Source: Sphingomonas sp. GC_Shp_5
GTDB taxonomy: Bacteria > Pseudomonadota > Alphaproteobacteria > Sphingomonadales > Sphingomonadaceae
Assembly (NCBI RefSeq): GCF_026540855.1
Contig: NZ_JALNUP010000005.1
Coordinates: forward strand, 124,001 to 188,000
Direction: 5' to 3'
Length of the DNA stretch: 64,000 nt
The notes under the pieces are model-generated. The model saw nothing but the letters and a program-made list of their open reading frames with translations. It was not told the origin of the DNA and did no database searches. The translations under genes were made by a program, and so were the position numbers. Position 1 is the first letter of the stretch. The number at the start of each line of letters is the position of its first letter. Of this stretch, positions 16,023 through 25,279 are shown piece after piece.

Positions 16023-16673
16023 CCGCGCCACCTCGGCAAAGTCGTGCGCCACCGCGTCGACGCCGATCGCAAGCAGCCGCTGGTCGTGGCCGATCGCGCA
16101 ATGCGTCCCCGCGCACAGCCCGATCACATAGCCGCCCGACGCCACCGCGCCGGTCGCGCCCACCGGTGAATCCTCGAGAATTGCGCAGCGCTCGATGGCG
16201 ACGCCCAATTGCGCCGCGCCATAGAGATACAGGTCGGGCGCCGGCTTGCCGCGCGTGACATGCTCGCGGCCGCTGTAGACATGATCGCCGAACACATCGG
16301 TGAGGCCAATATGCGCCAGATGCCGTCGGATCCACCGCGTCGGACTCGACGACACCACCGCCTTGGGCAGATCGGCCGGCAGCGAGCGCACAAAGGCGAT
16401 CGCCCCGGCCACTGGGTCGATCCCCTCCGCCATCGCCCGCTCGTCCTCGGCGCGGCGCGCGGCGTGGAAGCTGTCGGGGATCAGCCCGCCGATCCACCCT
16501 TCGATCGCGGTGACGAACTCGGGCCCCGCCAGCCCCATGAAATGCTCCATCGATTGTGCCGCGGTGGTCGGATAACCCGCGCCGCTCAGCCACTCGGCGA
16601 TCTGGCGGTTGCCGGCATATTCGCTCTCGATCAGCACCCCATCGAAGTCGAAAAGCAACGCGTCGACCTTCAT
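16011..16673 (-). CDS. HAD-superfamily phosphatase (beta-phosphoglucomutase-like)
   Basis: 220 residues. Motif I LLFDFDGVLIESE with the nucleophile Asp and acid Asp, motif II VVSSSPTRW, motif III with Lys in RGKPAPDLYL and motif IV AILEDSPVGATGA identify an HAD hydrolase with alpha-helical cap type 1. It dephosphorylates a small sugar or glycolate phosphate; the substrate cannot be told. ATG at 16673 overlaps the yggS stop as ATGA, so the two genes are translationally coupled. Convergent with and overlapping the DUF218 gene by 12 bases. Confidence 0.9.
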   Translation of the reverse strand: MKVDALLFDFDGVLIESEYAGNRQIAEWLSGAGYPTTAAQSMEHFMGLAGPEFVTAIEGWIGGLIPDSFHAARRAEDERAMAEGIDPVAGAIAFVRSLPADLPKAVVSSSPTRWIRRHLAHIGLTDVFGDHVYSGREHVTRGKPAPDLYLYGAAQLGVAIERCAILEDSPVGATGAVASGGYVIGLCAGTHCAIGHDQRLLAIGVDAVAHDFAEVARLLA

Positions 16674-17341
16674 GCCTTCACTCCCTCGCGCGCGCCGAAC
16701 AGCGCGCTGCCGACGCGGACATGGGTCGCCTCCAGGGTCACCGCCGTCTCGTAATCCGCGCTCATCCCCATGCTGAGCTGGTCGAGCCCGTGTTCGCGCG
16801 CGAGCTTGGCGAGCAGCGCAAAGTAAGGCGCCGGCTCGACCTCGGCAGGCGGCAGGCACATCAGCCCGGCAACCGGCAGCCCGGCGTCGCGCGCCTGCGC
16901 CAGCAGCGCCGGCAGCTCGGCAATCGCACAACCGCCCTTCTGCGCCTCGTCGCCGATGTTGACCTGGATGAAGCAGGCCGGCCGCCTGCCGGTCTTCGCC
17001 ATCGCTGTACCGAGCGCCGTCACCAGCGACGGCCGGTCGACCGCATGGATCGCGTCGAACAGCGCCACCGCTTCCTCGGCCTTGTTCGACTGCAGCTGGC
17101 CGATCAGATGCAGCGACACATCGGCGAAGCGCGCCTGCAACGCCGGCCATTTCGCCGCCGCCTCCTGAACACGGTTTTCCCCGAACACGCGATGCCCCGC
17201 CTCGAGCAGCGGTTCGATCGCCTCGGCGGGGTGGGTCTTGGAGACGGCGATCAGCGTCACCGCCTCGGGCTTGCGCCCGGCAATGGCGGCGGCGCGCGCG
17301 ATCCGGGCCGCGACGTCGGCGAGTGGTGTTCCCTGGGTCAT
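16670..17341 (-). CDS. yggS: PLP homeostasis protein, YggS/PROSC family
   Basis: 223 residues. LIAVSKTHPAEAI carries the PLP-binding Lys, GHRVFGENRVQEAAAKW, HLIGQLQSNKAEEAV and LDQLSMGMSADYETAV are the family signatures. YggS binds pyridoxal phosphate in a single TIM-barrel domain without known enzyme activity and keeps PLP and amino-acid pools balanced. ATG at 17341 is chosen because homology begins about 10 residues later; an upstream frame extension of 42 residues runs into the divergent thiE-like gene. It is transcribed divergently from that gene, with starts only about 22 bases apart, so their promoters overlap each other's coding sequence. Confidence 0.93.
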   Translation of the reverse strand: MTQGTPLADVAARIARAAAIAGRKPEAVTLIAVSKTHPAEAIEPLLEAGHRVFGENRVQEAAAKWPALQARFADVSLHLIGQLQSNKAEEAVALFDAIHAVDRPSLVTALGTAMAKTGRRPACFIQVNIGDEAQKGGCAIAELPALLAQARDAGLPVAGLMCLPPAEVEPAPYFALLAKLAREHGLDQLSMGMSADYETAVTLEATHVRVGSALFGAREGVKA

Positions 17342-17362
17342 GCGCGCCGCTATAGCGTCGCG

Positions 17363-17848
17363 GTGGCTGATCGAAACCCTTGGCTGATGACCGACGAGCG
17401 GATGGGCGAGCGGCTGTGGGCCGCGTTGCGCCGGCTGCCGCCGGGCAGCGGCGTGGTGGTCCGCCACCGCAGCCTGCCCGCGGCCGAGCGCCGGGCGCTG
17501 CTGCGGCGCATCCGGCGGATCGCGCAGGCTCGTCGGCTGACGGTGAGCGCGGCCGGGCTATGGGGAGCGCAGCACGGCGGCCGCACCCCCTTCACCGCTG
17601 CCGCGCACGATCGCCGCGAGGCGATCGCCGCCGCCCGTGCCGGCGCCCGCTATCTATTCGTCTCACCGATCTACCCGACCCGCTCGCACCCCGGCGCCCC
17701 CGCGCTCGGCCCGCGCAAGGCCGCCACGGTCGCCCGTGGCCTCGGCGTCGACATCATTGCACTTGGCGGCATGGACGCCCGCCGCTGGCGCCGGCTGCGC
17801 CATCTCGGCTTTACCGGCTGGGCGGGGATCGACGCGCTGACGCCGTGA
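17363..17848 (+). CDS. Divergent thiamine-phosphate-synthase-like protein
   Basis: 161 residues. LWLMTDERMG-like start (NPWLMTDERMG), YLFVSPIYPTRSHPGAPALG and IIALGGMDARR match the C-terminal phosphate- and pyrimidine-binding parts of ThiE, which joins HMP-PP and thiazole phosphate. The canonical N-terminal YRDK and the VHLGQxD motif are not recognisable (GLWGAQHGG stands in that place), so activity is uncertain. Many sphingomonads carry this short form annotated as ThiE. GTG at 17363 keeps the conserved W-L-M-T-D-E-R; ATG at 17387 would cut it. Single gene, followed by a family A repeat. Confidence 0.65.
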   Translation: MADRNPWLMTDERMGERLWAALRRLPPGSGVVVRHRSLPAAERRALLRRIRRIAQARRLTVSAAGLWGAQHGGRTPFTAAAHDRREAIAAARAGARYLFVSPIYPTRSHPGAPALGPRKAATVARGLGVDIIALGGMDARRWRRLRHLGFTGWAGIDALTP

Positions 17849-17875
17849 GAGGATCTGCCGACATCCCCTAGATCT

Positions 17876-17970
17876 CGTCATCCTGAACTCGTTTCAGGAT
17901 CCATGACCTGCACGAGCGGCAAGCCCAGGGGGCGTGTCGGCCATGATGCTGAAACAAGTGCAGCATGACG
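17876..17970. repeat. Intergenic palindromic repeat, family A, copy 3
   Basis: Left part CGTCATCCTGAACTCGTTTC then AGGATCCATGAC; right part CCATGATGCTGAAACAAGTG then CAGCATGACGG. It lies between the convergent thiE-like and outer-membrane-protein genes, where it could end transcripts from both sides. Confidence 0.8.
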
Positions 17971-18023
17971 GCAGGAAATAAAGGTATGAATCATCACCCG
18001 GTGGCTCGAGCCACCGCGCCCAC

Positions 18024-18749
18024 TCAGAAGCGGAACGCCGTCCCCAGATACACCGACTGGCTATCGCGGCGATCGTCATCCAGCCGTGCGATCCGCTCGC
18101 GATCCGAGCGATAGCGCACGCCCGCGGTCACGTTGAGGTTGCGCGTCAGCGAATAGGAGCTCGACATGTCCACCGAATAGCTCGGCGTGTCCTCGACCAG
18201 CCGGTTGGCGCCGGTCAGCGGACGATCGGTGGTCGCGGCGAGGCGGCTGCTGGCGCGGCCGGCGCGATAGGTGACCGCCACGTCGGCCGACTCGCGGCTG
18301 CCCGGCTGCGGGCCGAGATCGAGGCGGTTGACGTTGCCCGACACCGCGAACCGCTTCCAGCCCACCGACACGCCAAGGTTGTAGGCGATCGGCGCGATGC
18401 CGACGGTCGGCGCCTGGGTCGGCGCGGCGCGGACGTTGTCGACCGAGGCGAGCGCGGTGCGGCTCGACCGGGCCCGGACCGCCACGGTCACCGCACGCTT
18501 GTCGCGGCTCGATTCGGCGGGGGTGAAGCGGAAGCCGTCGGCGTCGAGGCCACCCTTGGCGAGCAAGGCGGCGAGCCGGGGATCGGCGGCAGAAGGCGTG
18601 AACGACCCGGTGAACCGCGCCGGCGACGCGCTCGCCGCGCGGCGGACGGTACCCGGCTGCTCGACCCGGCCGAACGCGGGCGCGACGAGGGCAGCGGTGG
18701 CGACAAGCGCCCCAGCAACCATCCCGACCATCGCACGCGTAGCGAACAC
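18024..18749 (-). CDS. Small outer-membrane beta-barrel-like protein, unknown function
   Basis: 241 residues from GTG at 18749, which has AGAGGGA six bases upstream and opens directly into a signal peptide (FATRAMVGMVAGALVATAAL, ending near AFG). The mature part begins with an unrelated-looking 90-residue region, then shows alternating amphipathic strands (VGWKRFAVSGNVNRL, ADVAVTYRAGRASSRLAAT, YSVDMSSSYSLTRNLNVTAG, SVYLGTAFRF). A terminal Phe after alternating residues is the classic BAM recognition signal of outer-membrane barrels. I recognise no named family. Single gene, flanked by a family A repeat and the upstream gap leading to DUF3576. Confidence 0.65.
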   Translation of the reverse strand: MFATRAMVGMVAGALVATAALVAPAFGRVEQPGTVRRAASASPARFTGSFTPSAADPRLAALLAKGGLDADGFRFTPAESSRDKRAVTVAVRARSSRTALASVDNVRAAPTQAPTVGIAPIAYNLGVSVGWKRFAVSGNVNRLDLGPQPGSRESADVAVTYRAGRASSRLAATTDRPLTGANRLVEDTPSYSVDMSSSYSLTRNLNVTAGVRYRSDRERIARLDDDRRDSQSVYLGTAFRF

Positions 18750-18951
18750 AACCAGTCCCTCTCTCGATTCCGGCAGCAACGCGCCTACCATGGAATCGTC
18801 CCGCGCCAACCAGCTACGACAGGGGGGCCATGCGGGATTTTGTCCTACTGTGGCAATCTGCACACATATTGGTCTTACCCAAGCGCTGCTTGCGGGCAGT
18901 GCAGCGTCACTATAGAGCAACGGCAGCTTTCTCTCGCAGGACCACACGCCC

Positions 18952-19389
18952 ATGATCCGCCCGTTGCGCACCGCCCTCATGGTCGCCGCCATTGCCCTGC
19001 CGCTCGCCGCTTGCGGCGGCCGCGATGGCACCGCCAAGACCGATCTCGCCGCCTCCAAGGTCACCACGATCGGCGTTAACGCCTATCTGTGGCGCGCGAC
19101 GCTCGACACGCTGTCGTTCATGCCGCTGGTCCAGACCGATTCCAACGGCGGCGTGATCGTCACCGATTGGTACATCAACCCGCAGGTGCCCACCGAGCGG
19201 ATGAAGGTTACCGTGTCGATCCTCGACCAGGATCTGCGCGCCGACGCCGTTCGCGTCGCGGCGCTGCGCCAGGTCAATCAAGGCGGCCAGTGGGTCGCCG
19301 CGCCGGTCCAGGCCGCGACCATCCAGAAGCTCGAGGATATCATCCTCACCAAGGCCCGCGATCTGCGCCGCGCCTCGATCGCGGGGTAA
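18952..19389 (+). CDS. DUF3576 lipoprotein
   Basis: 145 residues. Signal peptide with lipobox LAAC (Cys at about residue 21), so a lipoprotein. The mature domain ([56 protein letters not shown]) is the alphaproteobacterial DUF3576 domain, of unknown function. Gene order DUF3576-leuS-lptE-holA is seen in many relatives, which suggests a link to the envelope through LptE. The stop is eight bases before leuS, so it leads the operon; the 200-base gap upstream probably holds the promoter. Confidence 0.88.
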   Translation: MIRPLRTALMVAAIALPLAACGGRDGTAKTDLAASKVTTIGVNAYLWRATLDTLSFMPLVQTDSNGGVIVTDWYINPQVPTERMKVTVSILDQDLRADAVRVAALRQVNQGGQWVAAPVQAATIQKLEDIILTKARDLRRASIAG

Positions 19390-19397
19390 TCACCACC

Positions 19398-21890
19398 ATG
19401 GCATCGCGTTTCAACGCGCTGAAGGCGGACTCGGCCTGGCAGAAGGTCTGGGACGATCGCCAGACCTTTGCCGCCAAGGATCACAGCGGCAAGCCGCAGA
19501 GCTACGTGCTCGAGATGTTCCCCTATCCGTCGGGGCGCATCCACATGGGCCACGTCCGCAACTACACGATGGGCGACGTGCTCGCGCGCTTCCGGCGGAT
19601 GCGCGGCCATGAAGTCCTCCACCCGATGGGGTGGGACGCATTCGGCATGCCCGCCGAGAATGCGGCGATGGAGAAGGGCGTCCATCCGGGCACCTGGACC
19701 CGCGCCAACATCGCCACCATGAAGGCCCAGCTGAAGCGCCTCGGCTTTGCGCTCGATTGGTCGCGCGAGCTCGCGACCTGCGAACCCGATTATTACGGCC
19801 ACGAACAGGCGCTGTTCCTGCAGATGTTCGCCGCGGGCCTCGTTTATCGCAAGGAATCGTCGGTCAACTGGGATCCGGTCGACATGACCGTGCTCGCCAA
19901 CGAGCAGGTCATCGACGGCCGCGGCTGGCGCTCGGGCGCATTGGTCGAGAAGCGCAAGCTCTCCCAGTGGTTCCTCAAGATCACCGATTTCGCCGACGAG
20001 CTGCTCGCCGGCCTCGGCAAGCTCGAGCACTGGCCGGACAAGGTCAAGCTGATGCAGGAGAACTGGATCGGCAAGAGCCAGGGGCTGACCTTCGGCTTCG
20101 CGACTTCCACCGGCGGCACCGTCGAGGTCTTCTCCACCCGGCCTGACACGATCTTCGGCGCGAGCTTCGTTGCCGTCGCTGCCGATCACCCGATCGCGCA
20201 GAACCTCAACGGCAACCCAGAGGTTGCCGCTTTTATCGAGCGCTGCAAGCAGGGCGGCACCACCGCTGCTGAGCTGGAAACCCAGGAAAAGCTGGGTTTC
20301 GACACCGGCCTCACCGCCACCCATCCGTTTGATGCAACCCGCCAGTTGCCGATCTACATCGCCAATTTCGTGCTGATGGATTATGGCACCGGCGCGGTGA
20401 TGGGCGTCCCCGCGCACGACCAGCGCGATCTCGATTTCGCGCGCAAATACGATCTGCCGGTCCATCGCGTCGTCGCCGACGGCGATCTCACCGATCCCGT
20501 GTTCGCGGGCGATGAGGCCTATTCGGGCGCCGGCGCCTTGGTCAATTCGCAGTTCCTTGACGGCCTCGACATCGAGGATGCCAAGCGCGAGGTGATCGCC
20601 CGCGCCGAGGCCGGCGGCTGGGGCAAGGGTTCCACCGTGTTCCGCCTGCGCGATTGGGGCGTCAGCCGCCAACGCTATTGGGGCACGCCGATCCCGATCA
20701 TCCACTGCAAGGCATGCGGCGCGGTGCCGGTGCCCGCGGACCAGCTGCCGGTGGTGCTGCCCGACGACGTCAGCTTCGCCATCCCCGGCAAACCGCTCGA
20801 TCGCCACCCGACCTGGAAGCACGTCGCCTGCCCGTCGTGCCATGGCGAGGCGGTGCGGGAAACCGATACGCTCGATACTTTTGCGGACTCTTCCTGGTAT
20901 TTCATCCGCTTCGCCAGCCAGCCCAAGGACAAGCCGTTCGATCGCGCCACCGCGGAGAGCTGGCTGCCGGTCGGCCAGTATATCGGCGGGGTCGAGCATG
21001 CGATCCTCCACCTGCTCTACGCGCGCTTCTGGACCCGCGCGCTCAAGCACATCGGCGCGCTTGATATCGCCGAGCCCTTCACCGGGCTGTTCACCCAGGG
21101 CATGGTCACCCACGAGACCTACAAGAGCTGGGACAATCGCTGGCTCAGCCCTGACGACGTCCGCGACGGGCTCGAGATCGCCAGCGGCAAGCCGGTCGCG
21201 GTCGGCCGCGTCGAGAAGATGTCCAAGTCCAAGAAGAACACCGTCGATCCCGAACCAATCGTAGACCAATATGGTGCGGACGCGACGCGCTGGTTCATGC
21301 TCTCGGATTCGCCGCCCGAGCGTGATCTGCCCTGGTCCGAATCCGGGATCGAGGGGGCCTGGCGCTTCGTCCAGCGGCTGTGGCGGCTGTTCGACGGCGA
21401 CACCGCCGGCGAAGGGCAGGACGCGGCGCTCGATCGCAAGCTCCACCAGACCATACACGGCATCGGCCTCGACATCGAGGCGCTCGCCTTCAACAAGGCG
21501 GTCGCCAAGCTCTACGAGCTGTGCACCGCGATCGAGCGGGCGCAGCCCAGCCAGTCGCGCACCACCGCGATCCGCGACCTCATGCTGCTGGTCGCGCCGA
21601 TGGTGCCGCATGTCGCCGAGGAGGCTTGGGCTGCCAAGGGCTTCGACGGGCTGATCGCCGACGCCGCCTGGCCTGAGGTGAATCCGGCGCTGCTCGTTGC
21701 CGACGAGGCGACCATCGCGGTGCAGGTCAACGGCAAGCTCCGCGACACGCTGGTGCTGCCGGCGGAGACCTCGCGCGAGGCGCTCGAAGCCGCCGCGCTC
21801 GCCAGCGACAAGGTCGTCCGCCTGCTCGACGGCAAGCCGCCCAAGAAGGTGATTGTGGTTCCCGGCCGGCTGGTCAACATCGTCGCATGA
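19398..21890 (+). CDS. leuS: Leucyl-tRNA synthetase
   Basis: 830 residues. Class I aminoacyl-tRNA synthetase: HIGH-type motif [14 protein letters not shown], editing-domain threonine-rich stretch TAEL-like and [23 protein letters not shown] motif as [13 protein letters not shown], and the C-terminal anticodon-binding region. It charges tRNA-Leu with leucine and edits mischarged residues. ATG at 19398 starts [20 protein letters not shown], the usual N-terminus. Its stop overlaps the lptE start (ATGA). The length fits the family (830-870). Confidence 0.97.
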   Translation: MASRFNALKADSAWQKVWDDRQTFAAKDHSGKPQSYVLEMFPYPSGRIHMGHVRNYTMGDVLARFRRMRGHEVLHPMGWDAFGMPAENAAMEKGVHPGTWTRANIATMKAQLKRLGFALDWSRELATCEPDYYGHEQALFLQMFAAGLVYRKESSVNWDPVDMTVLANEQVIDGRGWRSGALVEKRKLSQWFLKITDFADELLAGLGKLEHWPDKVKLMQENWIGKSQGLTFGFATSTGGTVEVFSTRPDTIFGASFVAVAADHPIAQNLNGNPEVAAFIERCKQGGTTAAELETQEKLGFDTGLTATHPFDATRQLPIYIANFVLMDYGTGAVMGVPAHDQRDLDFARKYDLPVHRVVADGDLTDPVFAGDEAYSGAGALVNSQFLDGLDIEDAKREVIARAEAGGWGKGSTVFRLRDWGVSRQRYWGTPIPIIHCKACGAVPVPADQLPVVLPDDVSFAIPGKPLDRHPTWKHVACPSCHGEAVRETDTLDTFADSSWYFIRFASQPKDKPFDRATAESWLPVGQYIGGVEHAILHLLYARFWTRALKHIGALDIAEPFTGLFTQGMVTHETYKSWDNRWLSPDDVRDGLEIASGKPVAVGRVEKMSKSKKNTVDPEPIVDQYGADATRWFMLSDSPPERDLPWSESGIEGAWRFVQRLWRLFDGDTAGEGQDAALDRKLHQTIHGIGLDIEALAFNKAVAKLYELCTAIERAQPSQSRTTAIRDLMLLVAPMVPHVAEEAWAAKGFDGLIADAAWPEVNPALLVADEATIAVQVNGKLRDTLVLPAETSREALEAAALASDKVVRLLDGKPPKKVIVVPGRLVNIVA

Positions 21891-22420
21891 ACCGTCTCGC
21901 CACCCTGCTCGCCCCCGCCGCGCTGCTGTTGCTGCTCCCCGGCTGCGGCCTCCACCCGCTCTATGCCGGTGGCGGCAGCGGCGCGGTGGCGAACGCGCTG
22001 ACCCAGATCGAGGTCGCCCCGATCGAGGGCAAGTCGGGCTGGCTGATGAGCAACGCGCTGCGCGATCGCCTCTCGGCCAACGGCACCGCGCAATATCGGC
22101 TCGACGTCCGCCTTCAGGATGAAATCGCCGGCCTCGGCGTCCGTCGCGACGACAGCGTCACTCGCGAACGACGTTCGCTGAAGGCGCGCTACCAGCTGGT
22201 CGATCTCACCGACGGCACCGTGCTGCTCGACGCCACCGCGGGCTCCGATGCCGGGATCGACGTCGTCCAGTCCGAGTATGCCACCATCGCCGCCGAGAAT
22301 ACGGCGCTGGAGCGGCTGTCGGGCATCGTCGCCGACCAGATCGTCGCCCGCCTCGCCACCTATGCCCGTAGCCGCGCCAAAGCGGCCCAGGCGTCGCCAG
22401 CGGCGCCGGCGCAGCCATGA
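21887..22420 (+). CDS. lptE: LPS-assembly lipoprotein LptE
   Basis: 177 residues. Lipobox LPGC with the Cys near residue 20, followed by GLHPLYAGG, the standard LptE opening. LptE plugs the LptD barrel at the outer membrane and helps insert lipopolysaccharide. C-terminal low-complexity Ala/Ser/Pro-rich tail of about 15 residues. Overlaps leuS by four bases and is followed by holA after 18 bases, the conserved leuS-lptE-holA order of Gram-negative bacteria. Confidence 0.93.
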   Translation: MNRLATLLAPAALLLLLPGCGLHPLYAGGGSGAVANALTQIEVAPIEGKSGWLMSNALRDRLSANGTAQYRLDVRLQDEIAGLGVRRDDSVTRERRSLKARYQLVDLTDGTVLLDATAGSDAGIDVVQSEYATIAAENTALERLSGIVADQIVARLATYARSRAKAAQASPAAPAQP

Positions 22421-22438
22421 TGGCGCAGGGGTGAGGCG

Positions 22439-23458
22439 ATGAAGGCCAATGCGCGCGATATTCGTGCCGCCATGGAGCGTCCCTCCCCCGATTACCGCCT
22501 CTACCTCCTCCACGGCCCCGACGCCTCCGCCGCCGCCGAACTCGCCGCCCGCCTCGGCACCGCGATGGGCGCCGACGCCGAGCGGATCGATCTCGACGGC
22601 GCCCAGCTCAAGAATGACCCCGCCCGCCTCACGGACGAGGCCGGCTCGCTATCGCTGTTCGGCGGTGCGCGCTTCATCCGCGTCTCGCCCGCGGGCGAGG
22701 AATGCCTCGAGGCCTTCTCCACGCTGCTCGCCGCCAGCCAGGCCGGCAACCCGGTGGTCGCGCTCGCGCCCACGGTCAAATCCACCGCCAAGATCGTCAA
22801 GCTCGCGCTCGATTCGCCGCGGGCGATGGCCTTTGCCTGCTACGAGCCGAGCGCCGCCGATCTCGAGAAGCTCGCGGTCGCCATCGCGCGTGACCACGGC
22901 CTGCGCCCGCTCGCCGATACCGCGCAGCGGCTCGCCGCCTCGGCCGCGGGTGACCGCGCCGTGTTGACCCGCGAGATCGAGAAGCTCGCCCTCTATCTCG
23001 ATGCTGCGCCCGATCGACCCCAGGATCTCGAACCCGCCGCGCTCGACGCGGTCGGCGCCGATCTGGGCGACACCGAACTCGGCCCGCTGATCGACGCGGT
23101 GATCGCCGGCCGTACTGCCATGCTCGGGGCCGAGCTCGGCCGCTTCGCCGAGGCCGGTACCTCGCCCATCCCGTGGCTGCGCCAGCTCGCCCGCCGGCTG
23201 ATGTCGCTGGCCGAGATGCGCGCCGATCTCGATCGTGGCGACGCGCTGGACGGCGTGCTCAAGCGCCACCGCGTGTTCTTTCGCGAAGAGGCCGCGACCG
23301 GCCAGGCGCTGCGCCGCTGGAGCGCGCCGATGCTCGCCACCGCGCTCGCCCGCGTCCGCCACGCCGAGCGCGCGGTAATGGCCAGCGCCAACGCCGGCAC
23401 CGTGCTCGCGGACCATGCCATTGCCGAGCTGACCCGCAGCATCGAACGCCGCGGCTGA
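22439..23458 (+). CDS. holA: DNA polymerase III delta subunit
   Basis: 339 residues. N-terminal AAA-like domain (DYRLYLLHGPDASAAAELAA, with no true Walker A, as normal for delta), LFGGARFIRVSPAGEECLEA, and the C-terminal collar domain ending with IAELTRSIERRG. Delta opens the beta clamp within the clamp loader. ATG at 22439 follows GGGGTGAGGCG, a reasonable ribosome-binding site. Last gene of the DUF3576-leuS-lptE-holA run, followed by a family A repeat. Confidence 0.93.
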   Translation: MKANARDIRAAMERPSPDYRLYLLHGPDASAAAELAARLGTAMGADAERIDLDGAQLKNDPARLTDEAGSLSLFGGARFIRVSPAGEECLEAFSTLLAASQAGNPVVALAPTVKSTAKIVKLALDSPRAMAFACYEPSAADLEKLAVAIARDHGLRPLADTAQRLAASAAGDRAVLTREIEKLALYLDAAPDRPQDLEPAALDAVGADLGDTELGPLIDAVIAGRTAMLGAELGRFAEAGTSPIPWLRQLARRLMSLAEMRADLDRGDALDGVLKRHRVFFREEAATGQALRRWSAPMLATALARVRHAERAVMASANAGTVLADHAIAELTRSIERRG

Positions 23459-23473
23459 CGCCACTTCCACCGC

Positions 23474-23560
23474 CGTCATGCTGAACTTGTTTCAGCATCC
23501 ATGGCCGAACGGCTCCGCCTGACACGACGCGCAGGTCATGCATCCTGAACGAAGGTCAGG
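23474..23560. repeat. Intergenic palindromic repeat, family A, copy 4 (diverged)
   Basis: Left part CGTCATGCTGAACTTGTTTC then AGCATCCATGGCC; the right part is reduced to GTCATGCATCCTGAACGAAG then GTCAGG. It lies between the convergent holA and parB genes and is the most diverged of the four copies. Confidence 0.7.
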
Positions 23561-23603
23561 CCAACGGCGGGCTAGCCGCGAACGTTGTAGCGGCCGTCCC
23601 GCT

Positions 23604-24500
23604 TCAGATATTATCCCCGGTCAGCCGCTGGCAGACCATGTCGAGCTGGTCGAGGGTCGAATAGGCCAGCGTCAGCACGCCCGCGCCATTGGCACCATGG
23701 CTCACCCGCACATTGAGCCCGAGCAGATCTGACAATTGCGTCTCCAGCGCCGCGATATCCGGATCGGCCGCGGGCGGCGGATTGCGCGGACGGCCGCCGC
23801 TGCGCTCGGGCTTGGCGCCGCGCGCGAGCTTCTCGGTGTCGCGCACCGACAGGCCCTTGCGCACCACCTGGCCCGCCAGCACCTCGACATCGCGCGCGCC
23901 GAGCAGCGCCCTGGCATGACCCATCGACAGCGATCCATCGGTCACCAGTGCCTGAACACCGTCAGGAAGTTCGAGCAATCTCAATAGGTTAGCAACATGG
24001 CTGCGTGACTTGTGAACGATCTTGGCGAGCGCTTCCTGGGTATGGCCGTAATCGCCCGCCAGCCGCTGATAGGCCTGCGCTTCCTCGATCGCGTTGAGGT
24101 CCTGGCGCTGGATGTTCTCGATCAGCGCGATCTCGAGCGTCTCGGTGTCGTTGAAGTCGCGGACGACCACCGGCACCTCGTGCAGCCGCGCCCGCTGCGC
24201 TGCGCGCCAGCGGCGCTCGCCGGCGACGATCTGATAATCGTGGCCATGCGGCCGCACCACGATCGGCTGGATCAACCCGCGCGCCGCGATTGACGCCGCC
24301 AGCTCGTCGAGCAGTGCCTCGTCGAAGTGACGACGCGGCTGGCCAGGGTGCGGCGACAGCGCGCTGACCGGCAGCATCCGCACGCCGGGCGGCTTGGCCG
24401 CGCCCGGCGCGATCGGCGCCTCGGCGGTCATGTCGCCGAGCAGCGCGCTCAGCCCACGGCCCAGGCCGCCGGGGCGGCCACCACGTTTGGCGTCGGTCAT
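23604..24500 (-). CDS. parB: Chromosome-partitioning protein ParB
   Basis: 298 residues. N-terminal ParA-stimulating segment GRGLSALLGDM, CTP-binding box GERRWRAAQRARL, box ENIQRQDLNAIEEAQAYQRL, helix-turn-helix around residues 150-175 (TQEALAKIVHKSRSHVANLL) and a C-terminal dimerisation leucine-rich end. ParB loads at parS as a CTP-dependent clamp and is segregated by ParA. Three parS sites lie within 4 kb upstream (25328, 27755, 27782). Its ATG at 24500 overlaps the parA stop. Last gene of the minus-strand run from oriC. Confidence 0.96.
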   Translation of the reverse strand: MTDAKRGGRPGGLGRGLSALLGDMTAEAPIAPGAAKPPGVRMLPVSALSPHPGQPRRHFDEALLDELAASIAARGLIQPIVVRPHGHDYQIVAGERRWRAAQRARLHEVPVVVRDFNDTETLEIALIENIQRQDLNAIEEAQAYQRLAGDYGHTQEALAKIVHKSRSHVANLLRLLELPDGVQALVTDGSLSMGHARALLGARDVEVLAGQVVRKGLSVRDTEKLARGAKPERSGGRPRNPPPAADPDIAALETQLSDLLGLNVRVSHGANGAGVLTLAYSTLDQLDMVCQRLTGDNI

Positions 24501-25279
24501 GCGGCCACCGCGGTCTGCTGCGGCAGGCGCTGGATCAGCTCGCGCGCGAGATCGATATAGGCCTGCGAGCCCGAGCAGCGATAATCGTAGATCAACGCCG
24601 GCAAGCCATGGCTCGGCGCCTCAGACAGGCGCACGTTGCGCGGGATCACTGTCTCGAACACCACCTGGCCGAGCACCGCACGAACATCGGCAGACACCTG
24701 GTCGGTCAGCCGGTTGCGGCGATCATACATGGTCAGCGCCACGCCGAGGATCGCCAGTCCCGGATTGAATCGCTCGCGGATCCGCTCCACCGTTGTCAGC
24801 AGCTGCGACAGGCCCTCAAGCGCGAAGAACTCGCATTGCAGCGGCACCAGCAGTGCATTGGCCGCGACCATCGCGTTGATCGTCAGCAATCCCAGCGATG
24901 GCGGGCAGTCGATCAGGATGATGTCCCAGGTGCCGGTCGACCGCGCGATCGCATGATCGAGGCGGTGGGTGCGCGCCTCGAACTCGACCAGTTCGATCTC
25001 GGCGCCGGACAGATCCTGCGTCGCCGGCAGTAGGTCGAGCCGCGGCACCTTGGTCTGCATCACCGCATCGTCGACCTCGGCCTCGCCGAGCAGCACGTGA
25101 TAGCTCGATTGCTGGCGCTGGTTATGGCCGATGCCGAGACCCGTCGAGGCATTGCCCTGCGGATCGAGGTCGATCAGCAGCACCCGCTTGCCGGTCGCAG
25201 CAAGCGCGGTGCCGAGATTGATCGCGCTGGTGGTCTTGCCCACCCCGCCCTTCTGGTTCGCCACGGCAATGCACGTCAT
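24497..25279 (-). CDS. parA: Chromosome-partitioning ATPase ParA
   Basis: 260 residues. Deviant Walker A KGGVGKTTSAINLGTALA at residues 10-27, Walker A' LLIDLDPQGNASTG, and ILIDCPPSLGLLT. ParA forms an ATP-dependent gradient on the nucleoid that pulls ParB-parS complexes poleward. Stop overlaps the parB start and the ATG overlaps the rsmG stop, so rsmG-parA-parB is one transcription unit on the leading strand away from oriC. Confidence 0.97.
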   Translation of the reverse strand: MTCIAVANQKGGVGKTTSAINLGTALAATGKRVLLIDLDPQGNASTGLGIGHNQRQQSSYHVLLGEAEVDDAVMQTKVPRLDLLPATQDLSGAEIELVEFEARTHRLDHAIARSTGTWDIILIDCPPSLGLLTINAMVAANALLVPLQCEFFALEGLSQLLTTVERIRERFNPGLAILGVALTMYDRRNRLTDQVSADVRAVLGQVVFETVIPRNVRLSEAPSHGLPALIYDYRCSGSQAYIDLARELIQRLPQQTAVAA

